DNA from: Nostocoides sp. F2B08
GTDB lineage: Bacteria; Actinomycetota; Actinomycetes; Actinomycetales; Dermatophilaceae
Direction: 5' to 3'
Length of the DNA stretch: 64,000 nt
NCBI RefSeq assembly: GCF_009184895.1
Contig: NZ_WESE01000007.1
Location: 62,001-126,000, forward strand
The position numbers were made by a program, and so were the translations under genes. Below, piece after piece: positions 52,701 through 60,903 of the stretch. Each line of letters starts with the position of its first letter. Positions within the stretch are counted from its first letter, which is position 1. The notes beneath the pieces were generated by a model. The model was not told the DNA's origin. It did no database searches and saw only the letters and a list, made by a program, of their open reading frames with translations.

Positions 52701-52774
52701 CCCGCATCACCCATCAGGTGGTGGTGACCAAAACCGCCACGGGCTCCGCGGTCGAGGTGCGCGCCGGGGCGTGA
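49763..52774 (+). CDS. sbcC: Nuclease SbcCD subunit C
   Basis: 1003 aa SMC-like ATPase. The N-terminal Walker A is HGATGAGKTSLLDAVCFA. Long coiled-coil arms surround a zinc-hook-type motif PCAVCGSTAHPDP near residue 515. The C-terminal half has the signature LSGGESFMVSLALAL and Walker B LFVDEGFGSLDDE. FAKVVVLPQGDVSAFLRA is the family Q-loop region. It partners SbcD in resolving hairpins and cleaning blocked ends. The 3' end converges with gcvP, 41 bp away. Confidence 0.96.
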   Translation: MRLHALRVAGFGPFPDPVEVDFDAVCAAGLFLIHGATGAGKTSLLDAVCFAIFADVPGSRTRRGLVSDHAPEGTRPVVTLEFTSGGRRFRIERSPDYSRPKRRGSGTTRVPASVVLAERTGMGWRPLSTRHDEVADLLDQVLGMGLAQFAKVVVLPQGDVSAFLRASPEDRRALLERLFDISTYIDVEEWLVQERRRTAAVVEELAAALSREIDRLDDHAPDAGEQPWGETPSDRLPELLATLIGDLEREVGDLLAAADAATGTLSATARAAEVGRTLAAHRERGERAQARRTAELARCARIEELRVQVARALAADGLAGHLDGLEHAVRDEDSHLAELGGAAAGLGLTPETVDDGLVAELVDGVRDGDAVVSELAHLADELARAEALLDRARTTATSALAVLDSAVDRAEHAQAEVVGVGQRLTDLGGISTRLTSATQERAAVGERLGLLEELTSLRRARSETTSTLTDARERLLGAQQTVIDLRQRRLEGMAGELAMGLEPGQPCAVCGSTAHPDPASGASVVDAEEVLAWEARLEGFRTEVAELDRRAAAQLAREESLRDRLGPESEADPADLRRRRDELAATIEEAGRGMDEIATLEERLDAARTAAAAASARVAESSTAAAAASSSLRSATTARDDLVDRISSRATAHDDCPCGGGAADHDDVKAVVTRHRLFAAAVDRLRVCHGALADAQARRADREAAARHAAAERGFDGLDAARTARWPPATLDGHRAVIAEHEQTLAVTEATLTDPPVSVALTVDPPDLDALERAETRARRLVREAQAAHTAAETRLGVLRSILGPLAVLTDRLNSARTRAAEVKDLADAVSGVGGGNTLRMRLSSYVLAARLEKVVALANERLIRMDAGRYLLEHSDDRVAGSGRSGLDLRVLDQWTGRARATSSLSGGESFMVSLALALGLADAVREESGGVDLGTLFVDEGFGSLDDESLEQVLGVLDGLREGGRAVGVVSHVGDLRSRITHQVVVTKTATGSAVEVRAGA

Positions 52775-52815
52775 TTCGTCTGCCGTGCGGTCGATCGCGG
52801 TCGACGTGGCGGGTG

Positions 52816-55695
52816 TCAGTCCTCGAAGGCTTCCGGGGACGGGCAGGAGCAGACCAGGTGCCGGTCGCCGTAGGCGCCGTCGATGCGTCCGACGGGCGGC
52901 CAGTACTTGTCCGTGCTGGAGACCCCGGCCGGGAAGGCCGCCGACCCTCGGTCGTAGGGATGCTCCCACTCGCCGGCGAGGCTCGCGCTCGTGTGCGGCG
53001 CATGGCGCAGCACGCTGTCGGCGACCGCGACCTCACCGCGCTCCACCGCCGCGATCTCTGCGCGGATCGCGATCATGGCGTCGCAGAAGCGATCCAGCTC
53101 ACCGAGGTCCTCGCTCTCGGTCGGCTCCACCATCAGCGTGCCCGCGACCGGGAAGGACATGGTGGGGGCGTGGAACCCGTAGTCGATGAGCCGCTTGGCG
53201 ATGTCGTCGACGGTCACGCCGCTCGCCTTCGTGAGAGGCCGGACATCGAGGATGCACTCGTGGGCGACGAGCCCGTGGGCCCCGGTGTACAGGATCGGGT
53301 AGGCGTCGGCCAGTCGCGTCGCGATGTAGTTGGCGCCGAGAACAGCGACCTGGCTCGCCTTGCGCAGACCGTCGGCACCCATGAGGCGGATGTAGGTCCA
53401 CGAGATGGGCAGGATGCTCGCCGAACCGAACGGAGCCGCGGCGACCGGACCCACTCCGGATGATGGGCCGTCGCCGGTGAGCGGATGGTTGGGAAGGAAC
53501 GGGGCGAGGTGCTCACGCACGCCGACCGGCCCGACGCCGGGTCCTCCGCCTCCGTGAGGGATGCAGAACGTCTTGTGCAGATTCAGGTGCGAGACGTCCG
53601 CGCCGAACCGACCGGGACGCGCCAGCCCGACCAGCGCGTTGAGGTTGGCACCGTCCACGTAGACCTGGCCGCCGGCGGAGTGCACCTTCTCGCAGAGCTC
53701 GGTGATGGTGTCCTCGAAGACGCCATGGGTCGACGGATACGTCACCATGATCGCGGCAAGCCGATCCCCGTGGGTCTCGATCTTCGCTTCCAGATCGGCG
53801 AGGTCGATGTCACCGCCGGGTCCGGTCGCGACGACGACGACGCGGAGGCCGGCCATGACGGCACTGGCCGCGTTCGTCCCGTGTGCACTGGCGGGGATGA
53901 GGCAGACGTCGCGCCCGTCGTCACCGTTGGCTCGGTGATATGCACGGATGGCCATCAGTCCGGCAAGCTCGCCCTGGCTGCCCGCGTTGGGCTGCAGACT
54001 GACGGCGTCGTAGCCGGTGATCTCGCAGAGCCACGCCTCGAGCTCGGCGATGAGGCGTCGGATGCCGGCGCTGTGCTCGCGTGGGGCGAACGGGTGGAGG
54101 TGGGCGAACTCCGGCCACGTGATCGGGATCATCTCGGTGGTCGCGTTGAGCTTCATCGTGCACGAGCCGAGCGGGATCATGCCGCGGTCGAGGGCGAAGT
54201 CGCGGTCGCAGAGGCGCCGCAGGTACCGCAGCATCGCGGTCTCGCTCCGGTACGAGTGGAAGGTGGGGTGGGTGAGATAGTCACCCACCCGGGCCAGGGG
54301 TCCCCCCATGGCGACAGGAGCAGCCTCGGGCTCGGCGTCCACCCCGAAGGCCTGAGCCACCGACCTCAGGTGCTCGTCGGTCGTTGTCTCGTCCACGCTG
54401 AGCCGGATCTCGTCGGCATCTGCGCGCCAGACGGTGATCCCCCGCTCGAGGGCGGCGGCCACGATGTCGTCCGCCCGTCCGGGGACGCTGACCGTGAGGG
54501 TGTCGAAGAACGACCCCTCCCTCACGGCCTGTCCGCCCCTCCGCAGCGAGTCGGCCAGCGCCTCCGCCTTGCCGTGAACCGTCTCGGCGATGTGCCGCAG
54601 CCCGTCGGGTCCGTGATACACCGCATACATGGCGGCGATCACGGCGAGGAGGACCTGTGCGGTGCAGATGTTCGACGTGGCCCGCTCCCGCCTGATGTGC
54701 TGCTCACGGGTCTGCAGGGCGAGTCGATAGGCGGGCGCGCCGGCGCTGTCCACCGAGACGCCGACCAGGCGCCCCGGCATCGTGCGCTCCAGACCGGCGC
54801 GGACGCTCATGTACCCCGCGTGTGGACCACCGAAGCCCATGGGCACACCGAACCGTTGGGTACTGCCCACGGCGACGTCCGCCCCCCACTCCCCCGGCGG
54901 CGTCAGGAGCGTCAGGGCGAGCAGGTCGCATGCGGCCGTGACGAGGGCGCCTGCCGCGTGTGCCGCACCCGCCAGCGCGGACCAGTCATGGATCAGCCCG
55001 TCGGCCGAGGGGTACTGCACGATCAGACCGAAGACGTCGTGCCCGTCGGCTGCCGACCGCAGCGCGGCCTCGTCGCCCACCGTCGAGAGGTCGGCCACCA
55101 GGACAGTCAACCCGAGCGCCCTGGCGCGGGTCTCGATGACGGCTCGCGTCTGCGGGAACAGCTCGGCGTCGAGCAGGAGGACCGCCTCGTCGGCCAGCTT
55201 GCTCCCGCGGCGCATGAGCGTCATCGCCTCCGCCGCCGCCGTGCCCTCATCGAGGAGGGATGCTCCGGCGGTCGGCAGTCCCGTGAGATCCGAGACGACG
55301 GTCTGGAAGTTCAGGAGCGCTTCGAGACGGCCTTGGGAGATCTCAGGCTGGTATGGGGTGTAGGCGGTGTACCAGCCCGGGCTCTCGAGGACGTTGCGTT
55401 GGATGACCGGCGGCAGGATCGTCCCGTAGTACCCCATCCCGATCATCGAGGTCGTGATCCGGGTCTCCCGCGCGAACGAGCGCAGCTCGTCGAGCACCGC
55501 ATGCTCCGACCGTGCCGCCTCGATCGTCAGATGCGGTTCATCGGCGATCCGGGCAGGAACTGCGGCGTCGGTCAGGGCGTCGAGGGTCGGGAAGCCGACG
55601 CGCTCGAGCATGACCGCGAGGTCGGCGTCCCGAGGTCCGATATGCCGGTCGGCGAATGCGGGCACGGGACGGTCGGTCGCTGCGGAGGTGGTCAC
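52816..55695 (-). CDS. gcvP: Glycine dehydrogenase (aminomethyl-transferring), P protein
   Basis: 959 aa, full length for the single-chain P protein. It decarboxylates glycine with PLP and passes the aminomethyl group to GcvH. The start [17 protein letters not shown] is typical; [19 protein letters not shown] and the PLP-lysine motif [18 protein letters not shown] near residue 705 are clear. The half-domains repeat in tandem as in all long P proteins. A glycine riboswitch lies in the leader, so it is probably turned on by glycine. gcvH is 2.6 kb upstream in the same orientation; gcvT is not in the window. Confidence 0.97.
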   Translation of the reverse strand: MTTSAATDRPVPAFADRHIGPRDADLAVMLERVGFPTLDALTDAAVPARIADEPHLTIEAARSEHAVLDELRSFARETRITTSMIGMGYYGTILPPVIQRNVLESPGWYTAYTPYQPEISQGRLEALLNFQTVVSDLTGLPTAGASLLDEGTAAAEAMTLMRRGSKLADEAVLLLDAELFPQTRAVIETRARALGLTVLVADLSTVGDEAALRSAADGHDVFGLIVQYPSADGLIHDWSALAGAAHAAGALVTAACDLLALTLLTPPGEWGADVAVGSTQRFGVPMGFGGPHAGYMSVRAGLERTMPGRLVGVSVDSAGAPAYRLALQTREQHIRRERATSNICTAQVLLAVIAAMYAVYHGPDGLRHIAETVHGKAEALADSLRRGGQAVREGSFFDTLTVSVPGRADDIVAAALERGITVWRADADEIRLSVDETTTDEHLRSVAQAFGVDAEPEAAPVAMGGPLARVGDYLTHPTFHSYRSETAMLRYLRRLCDRDFALDRGMIPLGSCTMKLNATTEMIPITWPEFAHLHPFAPREHSAGIRRLIAELEAWLCEITGYDAVSLQPNAGSQGELAGLMAIRAYHRANGDDGRDVCLIPASAHGTNAASAVMAGLRVVVVATGPGGDIDLADLEAKIETHGDRLAAIMVTYPSTHGVFEDTITELCEKVHSAGGQVYVDGANLNALVGLARPGRFGADVSHLNLHKTFCIPHGGGGPGVGPVGVREHLAPFLPNHPLTGDGPSSGVGPVAAAPFGSASILPISWTYIRLMGADGLRKASQVAVLGANYIATRLADAYPILYTGAHGLVAHECILDVRPLTKASGVTVDDIAKRLIDYGFHAPTMSFPVAGTLMVEPTESEDLGELDRFCDAMIAIRAEIAAVERGEVAVADSVLRHAPHTSASLAGEWEHPYDRGSAAFPAGVSSTDKYWPPVGRIDGAYGDRHLVCSCPSPEAFED

Positions 55696-55718
55696 AGAGG
55701 CACTCCTGCTGTCGCAAG

Positions 55719-55733
55719 GCGCTCGGCGAGCGC
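55719..55733 (-). promoter_or_regulatory. Short hairpin between riboswitch and gcvP start
   Basis: GCGCTC and GAGCGC flank a three-base loop, giving a six-pair stem 23 bases before the gcvP ATG, between the aptamer and the coding region. It may be part of the riboswitch expression platform, but no competing pairing has been worked out. Confidence 0.4.
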
Positions 55734-55771
55734 GCGGGGGTATGCCTCCCCATCTGTCACCCGTCGGTGGA

Positions 55772-55870
55772 CTCCAGAGGTGCCTGACCCGTGCGGTCCC
55801 TTGCGCCTGAGAGGTTCCGGGGAGGTTTGCCCCTTCGGCGCCCCGGTCATGACCGAGGTCTCTCCCACAC
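55772..55870 (-). ncRNA. Glycine riboswitch, single aptamer
   Basis: On the minus strand the aptamer begins with GGGAGAGACC, continues with GCGCCGAAGGGGCAA and then GGAACCTCTCAGGCGCAAGG, and closes with GGCACCTCTGGA. These are the conserved core pieces of the gcvT-type glycine aptamer in the right order. I see only one aptamer; no second copy is found on either side within the 280-bp gcvP leader. It lies about 75 bp before the gcvP start and should activate gcvP when glycine is high. Confidence 0.92.
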
Positions 55871-55975
55871 GGTGTGAGCAGCGGGCATCAGGGTACCGCA
55901 CGTCCTGTCCCGCCGTCGGTCGGTCGTGGGCACGTCGTCCGGTGCACGGCGCGCCGTGGCATGACAAGACCGGTC

Positions 55976-56554
55976 TCAGGCGAGCCTGGCCGCCCGCCGC
56001 GCGCTGAGCTCGTCCCCCGGGTGCGCTGGAGGCGCATCGTCCTCGGGGCGCTCGCTGGGGAGCTCGGCGAGCTCCCCCTCGACCTCGCGCCACACCTTGC
56101 CGAGAGCGATCCCGAAGACTCCCTGTCCCCCTGCAAGAAGGTCGACGATCTCGTCCGCGGAGGTGCATTCGTAGACCGTCGCGCCGTCACTCATGAGGGT
56201 GATGCCCGACAGTTCCTCGACTCCCGCCTGACGGAGTGAGGTGATGGCCAGCCGGATCTGTTGGAGCGACACCCCGGTGTCGAGGAGCCGCTTGACGACC
56301 TTGAGGACCAGGATGTCGCGGAAGCCGTACAACCGCTGGCTTCCCGACCCCTTCGCCGACCGGACACTCGGCTCGACCAGCCCGGTGCGGGCCCAGTAGT
56401 CGAGCTGTCGGTAGGTGATCCCCGCGGCCTTGCAGGCCGCCGGGCCCCGGTAGCCGGTCTCCTCGCTGAGCTCGGTGCCGCCGGCATCGAAGAGGACGCC
56501 CTGGGAGCCCACCGGAACCGTGGTAGGACGTGTCGGCTGCTCTGCCGTGCTCAT
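55976..56554 (-). CDS. MerR-family transcriptional regulator (second MerR of the cluster)
   Basis: 192 aa. The winged-helix MerR DNA-binding domain starts at about residue 35: YRGPAACKAAGITYRQLDYW, then ARTGLVEPSVRSAKGSGSQR and LYGFRDILVLKVVKRLLDTG. The C-terminal part GATVYECTSADEIVDLLAGG has no cysteine pair for metals. It matches the MerR gene between DUF151 and gcvB in mycobacteria (Rv1830-like). GAGGAG is just upstream of ATG, and the leader has three TGTGAC boxes at 9-bp spacing that may be its own operator. Targets are unknown. Confidence 0.9.
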   Translation of the reverse strand: MSTAEQPTRPTTVPVGSQGVLFDAGGTELSEETGYRGPAACKAAGITYRQLDYWARTGLVEPSVRSAKGSGSQRLYGFRDILVLKVVKRLLDTGVSLQQIRLAITSLRQAGVEELSGITLMSDGATVYECTSADEIVDLLAGGQGVFGIALGKVWREVEGELAELPSERPEDDAPPAHPGDELSARRAARLA

Positions 56555-56569
56555 CGGGGCTCCTCATCG

Positions 56570-56593
56570 GTCACACATGTCACACCTGTCACA
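56570..56593. repeat. Three TGTGAC boxes with 9-bp period before the second MerR gene
   Basis: GTCACA occurs on the plus strand at 56570, 56579 and 56588, each exactly nine bases after the previous, with partly conserved spacers (CAT, CCT, GTG). The array lies 15 bases upstream of the MerR ATG at 56554. Direct repeats of this kind could bind a regulator cooperatively. Confidence 0.6.
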
Positions 56594-56639
56594 GTGCTGT
56601 CTGTCCCAGACGGTACGGCCAGCCTCGCCATGGCGTCAA

Positions 56640-57158
56640 TCATCCACGCGGAGCGTCGTCGGACTCACTGCCGGGCTGGTCCTCGTCCCCCGCATGCTCG
56701 ACGAAGTCCTCAGGAGTCACCGACTCGAGGAAGTCCTTGAACGCCTCGACGTCGTCCTCCTGCTCCTCGGGCATGTGAACCCCGGCGTCGTCGAGGACGG
56801 ACTGGCTGCCGAGGACCGGCGCACCGACGCGTAGTGCGATCGCAATCGCATCCGATGGGCGCGCGGAGATCTCGACCCCTCCGTCGATGACCAACGTCGC
56901 GAAGAAGACCCCGTCGACGAGGTCGTCGATGCGCACCGCCGACACCTCGTGTCCGAGCTCGGCGAGGACGTTGACGATCAGGTCGTGCGTCAACGGTCGG
57001 GGCGGTTCCACACCCTGCTGGACGTACGCGATCGCCGTGGCCTCCGCCGCGCCGATCCAGATGGGCAGGTACCTGTCGCCGTCACGCTCGCGCAGCAGGA
57101 CGATCGGTTGGTTCGTCGGCATCTCCACGCGGACGCCCATGACCTCCAACGGCTTCAT
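56640..57158 (-). CDS. Bifunctional nuclease family protein (DUF151)
   Basis: 172 aa from ATG at 57158, overlapping the ftsR TGA (ATGA). The family core is visible: MGVRVEMPTNQPIVLLRERDG, LPIWIGAAEATAIAYVQQG, TALVIDGGVEISARPSDAIA-like (LVIDGGVEISARPSDAIAIAL). An acidic tail follows. DUF151 proteins include plant BBD nucleases acting on RNA or DNA, but the bacterial role is open. In mycobacteria the gene sits at the same place (Rv1829). It is third in the garA-ftsR-DUF151 run. Confidence 0.92.
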   Translation of the reverse strand: MKPLEVMGVRVEMPTNQPIVLLRERDGDRYLPIWIGAAEATAIAYVQQGVEPPRPLTHDLIVNVLAELGHEVSAVRIDDLVDGVFFATLVIDGGVEISARPSDAIAIALRVGAPVLGSQSVLDDAGVHMPEEQEDDVEAFKDFLESVTPEDFVEHAGDEDQPGSESDDAPRG

Positions 57159-57850
57159 CCCTCCACGGTACTCCCCTCCTGCCCCGTGGAGAGCACGCCG
57201 CCGAGGCCCTTGCTCACGAGAGCGGCATGGATGGTCTGTAGGTGGCGGGCGATCTGTCCGGCCCGCGCCTGGCGGCCCCCTCGGCCGCTCGGCGCGAGCA
57301 TCTGCTCGATGAGACCGACCTCCCGGTCCGCGGTCGCTTTGAACGGCCGTAGGTGCCGCGGCTCGAGCCCGAACTGCTGCAGCCACACGACCGCCTCGAG
57401 GATCTGGAGGTCCTCAGCCGTGAATCGTCCGCTCACGTCGCCCCCGAGGACACCCATATCCACGAGCGACGCCACAAGGGAGGCATCGGCATCGGCGGCG
57501 TCGGCCAGATCGTCGGCGGTCAGACGCAGCGGCCGGGGCGGCGGCACCGGGGTCGCGGTCGACTCACCACGGTCCAGCGTCTCAAGGGCCTCCCGAATCA
57601 CCCGCAGGGGCCAGAAATGGTCGCGCTGCGCTGCGAGGATGTAGCGGAGCCGTTCGACGTCGCGGTCCGAGTAGGTCCGGTAGCCGGAGCCCGTCCGGGT
57701 GGGTGTGAGGAGTCCCTCCGCCTCGAGGAAGCGGACCTTGGACACCGAGAGGTCCGGGAACTCCGGACTCAGGCGGGCGATGACCTTCCCGATGGTCAGT
57801 CGCGTCGTCGACGCGGCCCGAGCGGGTCTAGGAGTCGGCCCGGCCGGCAT
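57155..57850 (-). CDS. ftsR: MerR-family regulator FtsR
   Basis: 231 aa. The MerR DNA-binding domain begins with TIGKVIARLSPEFPDLSVSK, VRFLEAEGLLTPTRTGSGYR and the following YSDRDVERLRYILAAQRDHF. The C-terminal region GRFTAEDLQILEAVVWLQQFG matches the Corynebacterium FtsR and mycobacterial Rv1828 family. FtsR activates ftsZ in Corynebacterium. The start overlaps the end of garA by 23 bp and the stop overlaps the DUF151 start, so the three are one tight operon. The function in this organism is assumed from the family. Confidence 0.93.
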   Translation of the reverse strand: MPAGPTPRPARAASTTRLTIGKVIARLSPEFPDLSVSKVRFLEAEGLLTPTRTGSGYRTYSDRDVERLRYILAAQRDHFWPLRVIREALETLDRGESTATPVPPPRPLRLTADDLADAADADASLVASLVDMGVLGGDVSGRFTAEDLQILEAVVWLQQFGLEPRHLRPFKATADREVGLIEQMLAPSGRGGRQARAGQIARHLQTIHAALVSKGLGGVLSTGQEGSTVEG

Positions 57851-58289
57851 AGAAGACCAGGCGGAACTTGCCGATCTGGACCTCGTCGCCGGTGTGCAGG
57901 ACGGCCTCGTCGATGCGCTCGCGGTTGACGTAGGTGCCGTTGAGGGAGCCGACGTCCCGAACGGAGAACGAGTCCCCCTCCCGGGTGAAGACCGCGTGCT
58001 TGCGCGAGACCGTCACGTCGTCGAGGAAGATGTCGGAGTCCGGGTGGCGTCCGGAGGACACCGAGGCGTCGTCGAGAAGGAACCGCGCGCCGGTGTTCGG
58101 GCCCCGCAACACGACGAGCAGCGCGGTGCCCGGTCGCAACGCGTCGACGGTGGCCTGGTCGGCCCGGGTCAGGACGTGGTCCGACTCCGTCGCCTCGATG
58201 TCTGCTCCCCCCACACTCGGGAACCGCATCGTCGTCGACTCGCGCGACTCGGTCATCGGGCTGTCCTCAGCCCCGGGCTTATCACTCAT
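57828..58289 (-). CDS. garA: FHA-domain protein GarA
   Basis: 153 aa from ATG at 58289, with GGAGGACGAG upstream. The FHA domain shows GARFLLDDASVSSGRHPDSD, VSRKHAVFTREGD and VGSLNGTYVNRERID, with the phosphothreonine-binding Arg, Ser-x-x-His and Asn. GarA (OdhI) inhibits 2-oxoglutarate dehydrogenase and controls glutamate enzymes until Ser/Thr kinases phosphorylate its N-terminus. The N-terminal ESRESTTMRFPS, with T19 and T20, fits the TT switch motif. Upstream is gcvH with a 49-bp gap. Confidence 0.94.
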   Translation of the reverse strand: MSDKPGAEDSPMTESRESTTMRFPSVGGADIEATESDHVLTRADQATVDALRPGTALLVVLRGPNTGARFLLDDASVSSGRHPDSDIFLDDVTVSRKHAVFTREGDSFSVRDVGSLNGTYVNRERIDEAVLHTGDEVQIGKFRLVFYAGRADS

Positions 58290-58338
58290 CTCGTCCTCCA
58301 CTGAAGCATCGTAGACGTTGACCTGGACATTCGGCTCG

Positions 58339-58722
58339 TTAGTCGAGAATCGCCGAGTAACCCTCGGCGTCGAGCATCGCCGCTGGGGCGGCTCCGTCCG
58401 AGAGTCGCAGGTCGTACATCCATCCCTCACCGTACGGGTCCGTGTTCACCGACTCCGGGGTCGAGTCGAGTGTCTCGTTGACGGCGACGATCTCGCCGTC
58501 TGCCGGGGCGTAGAGGTCGCTCACGGACTTCGTCGACTCGACCTCCCCACACGCCTCGCCGGCGCTGACCCTCGCACCGACGGCCGGGAGGCTGACGAAG
58601 ACGACGTCGCCGAGCGCCTCGGCGGCGTAGGCGGTGATTCCCACGCGCACGACACCGTCGCCCTGCTCCTTGACCCATTCGTGCTCAGCCGTGTATCGCA
58701 GGTCGGCGGGGATCTCACTCAT
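58339..58722 (-). CDS. gcvH: Glycine cleavage system H protein
   Basis: 127 aa from ATG at 58722, with AAGGAG five bases upstream. The lipoyl domain has HEWVKEQGDGVVRVGITAYA, the lipoylated lysine in GEVESTKSVSDLYAPADG, and NETLDSTPESVNTDPYGEGW. GcvH shuttles the aminomethyl group between P, T and L proteins. It lies in the conserved cell-division/metabolism block rather than beside gcvT, as in mycobacteria (Rv1826). The gap before the upstream DUF881 gene is 87 bp and may hold a promoter. Confidence 0.96.
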   Translation of the reverse strand: MSEIPADLRYTAEHEWVKEQGDGVVRVGITAYAAEALGDVVFVSLPAVGARVSAGEACGEVESTKSVSDLYAPADGEIVAVNETLDSTPESVNTDPYGEGWMYDLRLSDGAAPAAMLDAEGYSAILD

Positions 58723-58809
58723 CACTGCTCCTTGCTGTCGAGGGTGCCATGCGCATGCGGGCGGGGATGACTCACGAGCGCGCCCGCGAGGTGGCGGTCG
58801 GCTGCATGG

Positions 58810-59724
58810 TCACGACGTGGGGCTCGGGACGGGCCGAGCGTACTGAGGGGTGGTGGGGCTGTGCAACGAGGTGATGTCGAGGCTATCGCGCTGGTCGATG
58901 GTGGCGTCGGCGTTCAGTCGTCGAACCGACTCGCGAACACCGCCCGGGATGTCCATCGCCGCTGCCATGGTGGGCGGGTCTCCGATCGCGCGGATGACGT
59001 ATGGGGGGCGGATCGGCTGTCCGGAGACAGTGACTCCGTCGTCGAGATCGGTGAAGTACGTCGATGCGACGACCCGGACACCGTTGATCTCGACGGCCTC
59101 GGCGCCGGCATCGCGAAGCTCCTGCAGGGTGTCGAGCAGGAGTGCGGCGCTGACCTGGCGCTCGGGATCGGTGACGGTGAGGACGATCCCGGGACCCGTG
59201 GCGGCGACCGTTCCGGAGAGCACTTGAATGGAGTCCAGACGCGCCTGTGCCGCAGCGCGAGCCTCCTCGGATGTGGCACCGGCCGCGAGCTGACTGCGGG
59301 TCTGCTCAAGCTCACGGATCTCCCCGGACAGGCGGGAGTTCTCCTGCGTCACGTTGTCGAGGATGCGGACCAGCTCCTCCTCGCGGAGGTTGGCCAGGCC
59401 TTCGAGGTCGGTCTGCCGGACCTGTGCCGCGATCGCGAAGCCGAGGGCGAGGGCCAGGAGACCGACGATCACATTCGCCCGCGTCGCACGCGGACGGCCC
59501 ATCAGCCCGAGGCGCCGCCAGGCCGCCCACCCGGTCACCGACCCACGCACCGGGGTCTCACCGTCACCCGGCTCAGAAGAAGGGGGGGACACGGCGCCGT
59601 CGGGGTCGGCGTCGGTTCTGTCCCTGCGGGTGTCGCTGTCGCCGCCGGGCCCTTCTGCGTCGGGCAGCTCGTCAGGCATGGGGTCGTCGGGCATGGGGTC
59701 GTCAGGCATGGAGTCGTCAGGCAT
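58810..59724 (-). CDS. DUF881 family protein (second of the pair)
   Basis: 304 aa if started at the first of four ATG codons (59724, 59709, 59694, 59679), which lie in 15-bp repeats. A cytoplasmic acidic N-terminus precedes one membrane helix (ANVIVGLLALALGFAIAAQV), a coiled-coil part (NVTQENSRLSGEIRELEQTR) and the DUF881 domain with ATGPGIVLTVTDPE, EINGVRVVASTYF and YVIRAIGDPPTM. Mycobacteria have two DUF881 genes around a small basic protein gene. They relate by fold to DivIB-like membrane proteins, but the role is unknown. The start overlaps the small-basic-protein stop. Confidence 0.88.
   Translation of the reverse strand: MPDDSMPDDPMPDDPMPDELPDAEGPGGDSDTRRDRTDADPDGAVSPPSSEPGDGETPVRGSVTGWAAWRRLGLMGRPRATRANVIVGLLALALGFAIAAQVRQTDLEGLANLREEELVRILDNVTQENSRLSGEIRELEQTRSQLAAGATSEEARAAAQARLDSIQVLSGTVAATGPGIVLTVTDPERQVSAALLLDTLQELRDAGAEAVEINGVRVVASTYFTDLDDGVTVSGQPIRPPYVIRAIGDPPTMAAAMDIPGGVRESVRRLNADATIDQRDSLDITSLHSPTTPQYARPVPSPTS
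59677..59724 (-). repeat. Four 15-bp repeats, each beginning with ATG, at a gene start
   Basis: ATG codons at 59724, 59709, 59694 and 59679 begin successive 15-bp units encoding M-P-D-D/E plus one residue. The first ATG overlaps the end of the upstream gene. The units differ at a few bases. Copy number could vary by slippage and shift the start. Confidence 0.75.
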
Positions 59725-60049
59725 GGAACAGATGACGTCGGATCGACGCGACGTTGGAGAAGATCCGGATTCCGAGCACGACAACGACCCCGGTCGACAG
59801 CTGCGAGCCGACGCCGAGCTGGTCACCGATGAAGACGATCAAGGCGGCCACCACGACATTGGAGAGGAAGCTGATGACGAAGACCTTGTCGTCGAAGATG
59901 CCGTCGAGGACGGCGCGAATGGCTCCGAAGACGGCGTCGAGGGCTGCGATCACGGCGATGGGCAGGTACGGCTGCATCCACACCGGCACGCTCGGGTCGA
60001 GGACCAGCCCGATGATCAGCCCGACGATCAGGGCGATGGCAGGGATCAC
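59717..60049 (-). CDS. Small basic protein, DUF1290 family
   Basis: 110 aa, GTG at 60049. Three hydrophobic segments are seen: IPAIALIVGLIIGLVLDP, LPIAVIAALDAVFGAIRAVL and FVISFLSNVVVAALIVFIGD. The FDDKVFVISFLSN motif is the DUF1290 hallmark. Despite the family name it is membrane-embedded, and its function is unknown. The GTG overlaps the TGA of the upstream DUF881 gene (GTGA at 60046-60049), and its own stop overlaps the next start. Confidence 0.92.
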   Translation of the reverse strand: MIPAIALIVGLIIGLVLDPSVPVWMQPYLPIAVIAALDAVFGAIRAVLDGIFDDKVFVISFLSNVVVAALIVFIGDQLGVGSQLSTGVVVVLGIRIFSNVASIRRHLFHA

Positions 60050-60903
60050 TGCTCGGCTCCCGCAGGCCGGGGTGCGGCGTTCTCCACCCGCAGCGCGGAC
60101 GCGCTGTCCATCGTGATCTCCTCCTCGGTGAGCACATTCGCCCTGATGCCGAAATTGTCGCTCAGCGCCTTCAGGTACGCGCCACCGTCGCCGGCGGTGA
60201 ACTGTGATTCCAGCCGGTCGGGGTCGCCGATGGCCCTGATGACATACGGCCGGGGCAGTGGCCGGTAGTTGACGAGGATGGCCTCGCCGGCGAACCGGAT
60301 GGCCGAACGGCTCGTCAGCCGTTGGCCATTGACATCGATCGCTTCTGCGCCCGCCGCCCAGAGGGCGTTGACGACGATCTGGAGGTCGCGGGAGAGCACG
60401 CGCCCCTCATTGCGAGCAGCCGGGTCGGTCGACTCGTCGAACGGTGCGTCGTCGACCGTGATGACCAGGCCCGGGCCCTGGACCGGAACAGCGCCGACGG
60501 TCGAGAGCAGATCTGAGGTGATGCCCGCGGCGGCCGGCCCGGCCGTGTCGCGCAGGATCTGTTCCTGGGCGAGAGCGACCTCCGACTGCAGTTCGCTGAC
60601 GCGGGCGGCGTTCGCGTCAGCACGGTCCTGTCGCGCCTCGATCTGCTCGATCAGATCGGCTCGCGCCGCACTGCGCTCGGTCTCACGTGCACCGAGCGTG
60701 CGCGCCGAGACGCCGAAGACGAGTCCGATCACGAGCAGGGTGACGACGACGAGACCGCTCGACGGACGAGGTGCGGTGGAGGCGCCCTCCCGAGCACGCC
60801 GTTGAGCGGCGGCCGCGTACCCCGGGTCGATCGGGCGCTCGAGGAGCTCGTTGATGAGCGACATCGACGCGTCGCGTGGTCTTTTCCCGGTGCCGACGCT
60901 CAT
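60046..60903 (-). CDS. DUF881 family protein (first of the pair)
   Basis: 285 aa from ATG at 60903, which overlaps the pgsA TGA. N-terminal cytoplasmic part, one membrane helix (GLVVVTLLVIGLVFGVSART), a coiled coil (LIEQIEARQDRADANAARV) and the DUF881 domain with VQGPGLVITVDDAP, DVNGQRLTSRSAIRFAG and YVIRAIGDPDRLE. It parallels mycobacterial Rv1823. As a pair with the other DUF881 gene and the small basic protein it probably forms a membrane complex; this is inference from conserved clustering. Confidence 0.9.
   Translation of the reverse strand: MSVGTGKRPRDASMSLINELLERPIDPGYAAAAQRRAREGASTAPRPSSGLVVVTLLVIGLVFGVSARTLGARETERSAARADLIEQIEARQDRADANAARVSELQSEVALAQEQILRDTAGPAAAGITSDLLSTVGAVPVQGPGLVITVDDAPFDESTDPAARNEGRVLSRDLQIVVNALWAAGAEAIDVNGQRLTSRSAIRFAGEAILVNYRPLPRPYVIRAIGDPDRLESQFTAGDGGAYLKALSDNFGIRANVLTEEEITMDSASALRVENAAPRPAGAEQ

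Noticed and set aside
52775-52815. Terminator between sbcC and gcvP
   Set aside because: The inverted arms are only about five bases long and there is no T-run.
53485-56007. An 840-aa plus-strand ORF opposite gcvP
   Set aside because: Antisense of conserved gcvP and of the glycine riboswitch; no recognisable domain.
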